Assembly: GCA_025716855.1 (NCBI GenBank)
Contig: JAIXMQ010000016.1
Location: 1 to 64,000 of the forward strand
Length of the DNA stretch: 64,000 bases
Direction: 5' to 3'
Origin: Pilaira anomala
Taxonomy: Eukaryota; Mucoromycota; Mucoromycetes; Mucorales; Mucoraceae
The position numbers and the translations under genes were made by a program. Under the pieces are notes generated by a model, which saw nothing but the letters and a program-made list of their open reading frames with translations, was not told the origin of the DNA and did no database searches. How positions within the stretch are numbered: position 1 is the stretch's first letter; each line of letters begins with the position of its first letter. Shown here in pieces: positions 60,085-64,000 of the stretch.

Positions 60085-61579
60085 TTACACTGAAGCAGCA
60101 TACAGTGATATATTTGTTGAACCGTAATTTCTATTAGCATTGATAGGTCTTCTATTAATGCTACTGTTGTAAGATAAGACGGAGCCGTCATCATCTTCAA
60201 CTGGTACACGACCGTCTATTAATAATGATCTTCGTTCTTGAGGGATTGGAGTAATGTGGCGGTGATGATTGTAATACAAGACATAATGTTGTAATAAAAA
60301 GACCAAGTCATAACCTATGACGATCACGCCAAGTCCACTACATAAAAAAAAAAAAAGTTAATATGTAACACAATAACCAAGTTTTCGATATGACATACAG
60401 TTTAACATTATCCTAGAAGAAATAAAGTTAATATTTATACATAACAAAATCAAATCATCTATTAACTTACACCCTCAATACCAGACCAGTCACCATCAAT
60501 ATAAGCATCTAAAAGCAATTGAATGATTGATAAAACACCACCTGATAAATCCTATTTTAACATGTTACTTGATCGTGCTACTTTTTTGTTTATATTTTTT
60601 TTTTTTTGAATCTCAACAAACATACCCAAAGTATATATTGAACACTCCATCCTTGTGTTGACTGGCGCTTATAGTTAATCCAAACCTATTGTAAGACGAT
60701 TATGCGGGTAAGAAGTGTGAGTGATGTAAAATAAATAAATTCAAAATTTTCTTTACTTGAGGCAGATATTTGATAAAGCTAACAATTAACTTTACAGAAC
60801 TAAGGTAGTACATAAAATCAAGCCATATGGCACCACCATAATGTACAGTAGATATAACCAACACGGCACCAATACAAGCCAGCCATACTGAGGATGCAGC
60901 GAACGAAGATATTTTTTGTGTTTCATGTTTCTAAAAAGAATTAGATTTTAATCATAGTTGTAAAATACACATGTTTCTCTCTCTATCCAGAATACCTTGT
61001 AAATACAAGTTTGTAATATAATTAATAAGGAGATGATAAAACCGTGGATAGCAAATACAACATCATTCAAACGAACAAGATTTCCATCACCATCAGGATG
61101 CCTACTTTGATCTAAAATATAACACTGTAAGTCAAATATCAAACAAACTAATCAATATCTTCACATTTACATTCTTTTTTAACTTCCTCATCAAAGTAAA
61201 ATGACATGTTAAAAATCTAGCGTATATCATAAATGTTAGTTTCTGTTGATACTAATCCTTTCTTTTTAGTTTACCGAGTAACAAAAGAAACCGAGGACAT
61301 TATAAAACAAAAAATCAATCGAAAGACCCTTAACACTATAAAATACTTATTTTAATTATCATATAATCCAATAAACTGAGATGAATAAGTCTAAACCTCT
61401 TTCTTTTCCAATTCAAATATACTTGAGGATAAAAACTGATAGACCATACAAAAAAATAAGTCTAAGTAATGTTGAACATGAATGAGTTTTTGACAGGTTC
61501 AATGAAAGTTTTTATATTGCTTTACCCAACCGATAATTTCAGAAACTATTCTCCATGTCGCCAAGGAATCCTGTTCCAT
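60085..61579 (-). CDS. Cystinosin homologue (lysosomal/vacuolar cystine transporter)
   Basis: Ten exons: 61579-61526, 61461-61397, 61335-61275, 61216-61171, 61111-60996, 60930-60757, 60685-60626, 60551-60471, 60412-60399 (14 nt), 60337-60085; 307 aa. Two PQ-loop repeats: WSISFYPQVYLNWKRKS followed by GLSIDFLFYNVLGF, and FIKYLPQVWINYKRQSTQGW followed by WDLSGGVLSIIQLLL. NDVVFAIHGF and KLGLGVIVIGYDLVFLLQHY match human cystinosin NDVFFSLHAV and [20 protein letters not shown]. Seven membrane helices are expected. The protein exports cystine from the lysosome or vacuole with protons. The long glycosylated lumenal N terminus of the animal protein is missing. The tail is polar. The donor of intron 2 (GTTTAG) is weak but the phase fits. 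Confidence 0.93.
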
Positions 61580-62269
61580 TTTAAAAAGTGATGGAAGCAT
61601 AACTATAAAAGAATGAGGACGAAAGGAAAAAAAAAAAAAAAAAAAAAAAAGGTCGTTAATTCATGTGTGTGACTTATTTATAACAGCTGTTTCCAAACAA
61701 TTCGATAAATAAGGTAACAACTAGCATGAAACTTCAAATTCTGTCTGTTCGCACATTGTGATTTTCTGACTTTTCATTAAAGTAAAAAGAATTTTTGAGT
61801 TTATTATTGATAACGTAAGCATCGATAGAGAAACAAAGGATCGAAATCAGTCAAGTATTGATTTATGTACTATTATACGCCTCTTGAATTTTAAGAGGGT
61901 GGTTGTACGAGCCTTCGAACATAATAACTAAATCAAACCTTGCAACCTTACTAAAAGATATTTTAGAGGGAAAAGGACTTTTTTATTTATTTAAGTGAAC
62001 TGTATTCCATTTACAATAATTGTTAAGTTTTCTATGACTACTACACCACATAAGACATTTTCTTTTTGTCACGTTTATAATACGCGTGTGATTTAACGTG
62101 AGGGGGAGGGAGGAGGGGGGGGGGGGGCAGAAACCTCCATAACATAGGTACTAGACTCCTCAATCATATTTACTTTCAAATCAACCTTTTGAGCAGACGA
62201 TCTTCAGCAGGAATCTTCAAGCATATTATTTCTCAACGTTTGTTCAGCCTCCAGCATTGTTTCACCCCT
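61580..62269. other. Intergenic
   Basis: This stretch includes the cystinosin promoter (minus). An A tract lies at 61628-61650 and a G run at 62117-62126. No gene recognised. Confidence 0.4.
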
Positions 62270-62790
62270 TTTAGGTGAGCAGTGTTAGAAAAATGTATTT
62301 TGTTTTACATAATTAATAAACTTACCAGAAACTCTTCATTCTCAATAATCAAACACATGATGGGTGCAATGCAATGGATGATCTATTCCATTTCGGTTTG
62401 CTTCTTATCTGTTAATCGATTTGTATTTTTGATCTTTCGCTTTGAGCTCTTTAAATAAAAAAAATGTCAGACAGACAGATCCACTAAGTAAATCTTTATA
62501 CTTACAAGGCTTTTACCAATTTTAGACAGATTGAGAGGTTTAAAGAGCAATGCTCCTTTAATTTAGCTTTCTTCTCTTTGTAACAAAGAGTCAGATTTGC
62601 AAGAGTTCTCTATTTAAGGAATATATAAATATAAGTGGAGGATGATGAATAGATGAATGCTTTATAGTAGACTTACAAAGTTTAAGATAACAAGGCTCGA
62701 TTTGGACCTAGTTTCCGCGTCTAGAGTATGGACACGTTCAGGCAAGATAATCGAAGAGATACAGTCGAACCTACATCACTAAATATATAG
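62270..62790 (-). pseudogene. Decayed multi-exon coding remnant
   Basis: On the minus strand, exon-like pieces with proper splice signals remain. One reads SIILPERVHTLDAETRSKSS and ends at a GTAAGT donor near 62678. The next follows a TTTAAATAG acceptor near 62611 and reads RTLANLTLCYKEKKAKLKEH then CSLNLSICLKLVKAL before another GTAAGT near 62507. After the following acceptor the frame soon hits stops. Further down, protein-like text such as PIMCLIIENEEFL and GETMLEAEQTLRNNML remains in shifted frames. No intact start or end was found and the family was not recognised. It may be a dead member of a repeated gene family. Confidence 0.35.
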
Positions 62791-62926
62791 CAAGGGTGAT
62801 AAAATGTAATAACTACTTAAAATTATCTATTACATAAAATAAAAATTAGCATTTGTTTTTAAAAATAATAATAATGCACATTACTTTTGTATTGAGTTAT
62901 TTAGCAGCTCGCCAATACAAGCAAAC

Positions 62927-63301
62927 GTATACGCTACTCATGATAGTCTGCATATATGCATAAACGCTGGATATGCTTCGCTACCATTTTCACTCGGGGC
63001 GGCTAATAAAGCCTACCACCAAGAGGCTAATGCTGGCTTGTTGGATTCCCTTACTTTCTTCCTGACAGTGACAGAGATCTTAATAAAAAAAAAGTATACG
63101 CTACTCATGATAGTCTGCATATATGCATAAACGCTGGATATGCTTCGCTACCATTTTCACTCGGGGCGGCTAATAAAGCCTACCACCAAGAGGCTAATTG
63201 CTGGCTTGTTGGATTCCCTTACTTTCTTCCTGACAGTGACAGAGATCTTAATAAAAAAAAGTATACGCTACTCATGATAGTCTGCATATATGCATAAACG
63301 C
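62927..63301. repeat. 167-bp tandem repeat, 2.25 copies
   Basis: Copy 1 is 62927-63093, copy 2 is 63094-63260 and a partial copy 3 is 63261-63301. Copies 1 and 2 differ by a single inserted T (GGCTAATGC versus GGCTAATTGC) and one A in the terminal run. Each full copy starts GTATACGCTACTCATGATAG and ends with CTTAATAAAAAAAA. The A-rich end of each unit resembles the 3' end of a LINE or SINE, but no coding part was found. Copy 3 breaks off after CATAAACGC. GC content is higher than in surrounding DNA. Confidence 0.9.
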
Positions 63302-63575
63302 GAAACAGCAATAGCAAGATCAACCTAGCCTAATTAACATTAGCGACTTCTTTGAAGAGGTACATACACATACAGGTCCAAGATCAATAAATAACGCCAT
63401 TAAGCTCGAGATGTACAGAATGGGGTTTATCTGAGATGGCACCTATAACAGAAAAACGATGAGCAAACAGAATGAATACTCTCAGATTTATGAAATAAGT
63501 TAATACTTAAACTCTCGTGCAATTTCTTGGATTATATAGCAATACAGAGCATCAAGGCGTTTCCAAGAGACAAAT

Positions 63576-63992
63576 ATTATTCTGTGAGCCACGTACTAAT
63601 ATCCGATTGTGTTAAGAAGAGAATAAAAGTAGGCACTTTGTCAGCGGCATGGGAAACCGACCAAGCTCAGCAGAATAATCTGACCAGGTACATACATCAC
63701 AACAGAGTCCCAAAGATATATGTAAGCTGTGTCGTCAGTCCTTCTTCATATCCGGAACCAAGTCAGGTCTCTTCGTCTAGATGCCTCTTATTTTGATGAA
63801 CATTATTCTGTGAGCCACGTACTAATATCCGATTGTGTTAAGAAGAGAATAAAAGTAGGCACTTTGTCAGCGGCATGGGAAACCGACCAAGCTCAGCAGA
63901 ATAATCTGACCAGGTACATACATCACAACAGAGTCCCAAAGATGTATGTAAGCTGTGTCGTCAGTCCTTCTTCATATCCGGAACCAAGTCAG
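63576..63992. repeat. 191-bp direct repeat, two copies
   Basis: Positions 63576-63766 and 63802-63992 are the same 191-bp sequence with one visible mismatch (AGATATATG versus AGATGTATG), at an offset of 226 bp and separated by 35 bp. Copy 2 ends eight bases before the window edge, so more copies may follow. An 89-codon open frame (63527-63796) runs through copy 1, without recognisable features. Near identity points to recent duplication; together with the 167-bp array this looks like repeat-rich DNA such as a subtelomere or transposon cluster. Confidence 0.9.
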
Positions 63993-64000
63993 ATCAAAAT

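Overview
The window reads as nuclear DNA of an early-diverging, Mucorales-type fungus (Mucoromycota). Base composition is strongly AT-rich, with A or T homopolymers up to about 49 nt in introns and spacers. Genes are intron-dense with short introns (mostly 40-130 nt, GT or GC donors, TAG/CAG acceptors). Gene content fits this group: a front-end fatty acid desaturase with a cytochrome b5 domain, a SepH/Cdc7-type septation kinase, conventional kinesin, a Sho1 osmosensor, a gag-like ORF of a type I associate with Mucorales retroelements, and UFL1, a gene I understand to be missing from most higher fungi. I rebuilt exon structures by hand from splice signals and reading-frame phase; nothing was searched against a database.

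Layout. 1-5.3 kb: gene-poor, with a decayed PIF/Harbinger transposase and a degraded inverted-repeat pair. 5.3-11.3 kb: GPI-anchored PLC-like phosphodiesterase, divergent from a CH-kinase-C1 protein. 11.5-15.5 kb: one uncertain proline-rich gene, then a homopolymer-rich desert. 15.5-17.7 kb: HINT-type HIT hydrolase and a LEA_2-like membrane protein. 18.9-23.7 kb: GT17 glycosyltransferase and kinesin-1. 25.6-31.2 kb: solitary gag-like ORF, SPX-SLC13 phosphate transporter, small membrane protein, thaumatin-like protein. 32.5-35.4 kb: SH3-SAM-PH-CH polarity scaffold. 39.0-48.6 kb: RPL38, LisH-CTLH-CRA (Gid8-like) protein, Rab11, delta-6-type desaturase, a small Ser/Asn-rich ORF, Sho1. 51.0-61.6 kb: UFL1, F-box-like protein, GDPD, Prp18, Lto1, a TA-flanked MITE, cystinosin. 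62-64 kb: decayed coding exons followed by two families of direct repeats.

The genes do not form one pathway. Several serve polarity and growth (kinesin-1, Rab11, the Boi-like scaffold, the SepH-like kinase, Sho1), and others are housekeeping (RPL38, Prp18, Lto1, Gid8). The most notable points are UFL1 in a fungus, four GC-AG introns that all use GCAAGT, CH domains attached to two signalling proteins, a 14-bp inverted repeat pairing the first start codon of the HIT gene with its intron-1 acceptor, exons of 12-16 nt, a TA-flanked MITE, and the terminal repeat arrays.
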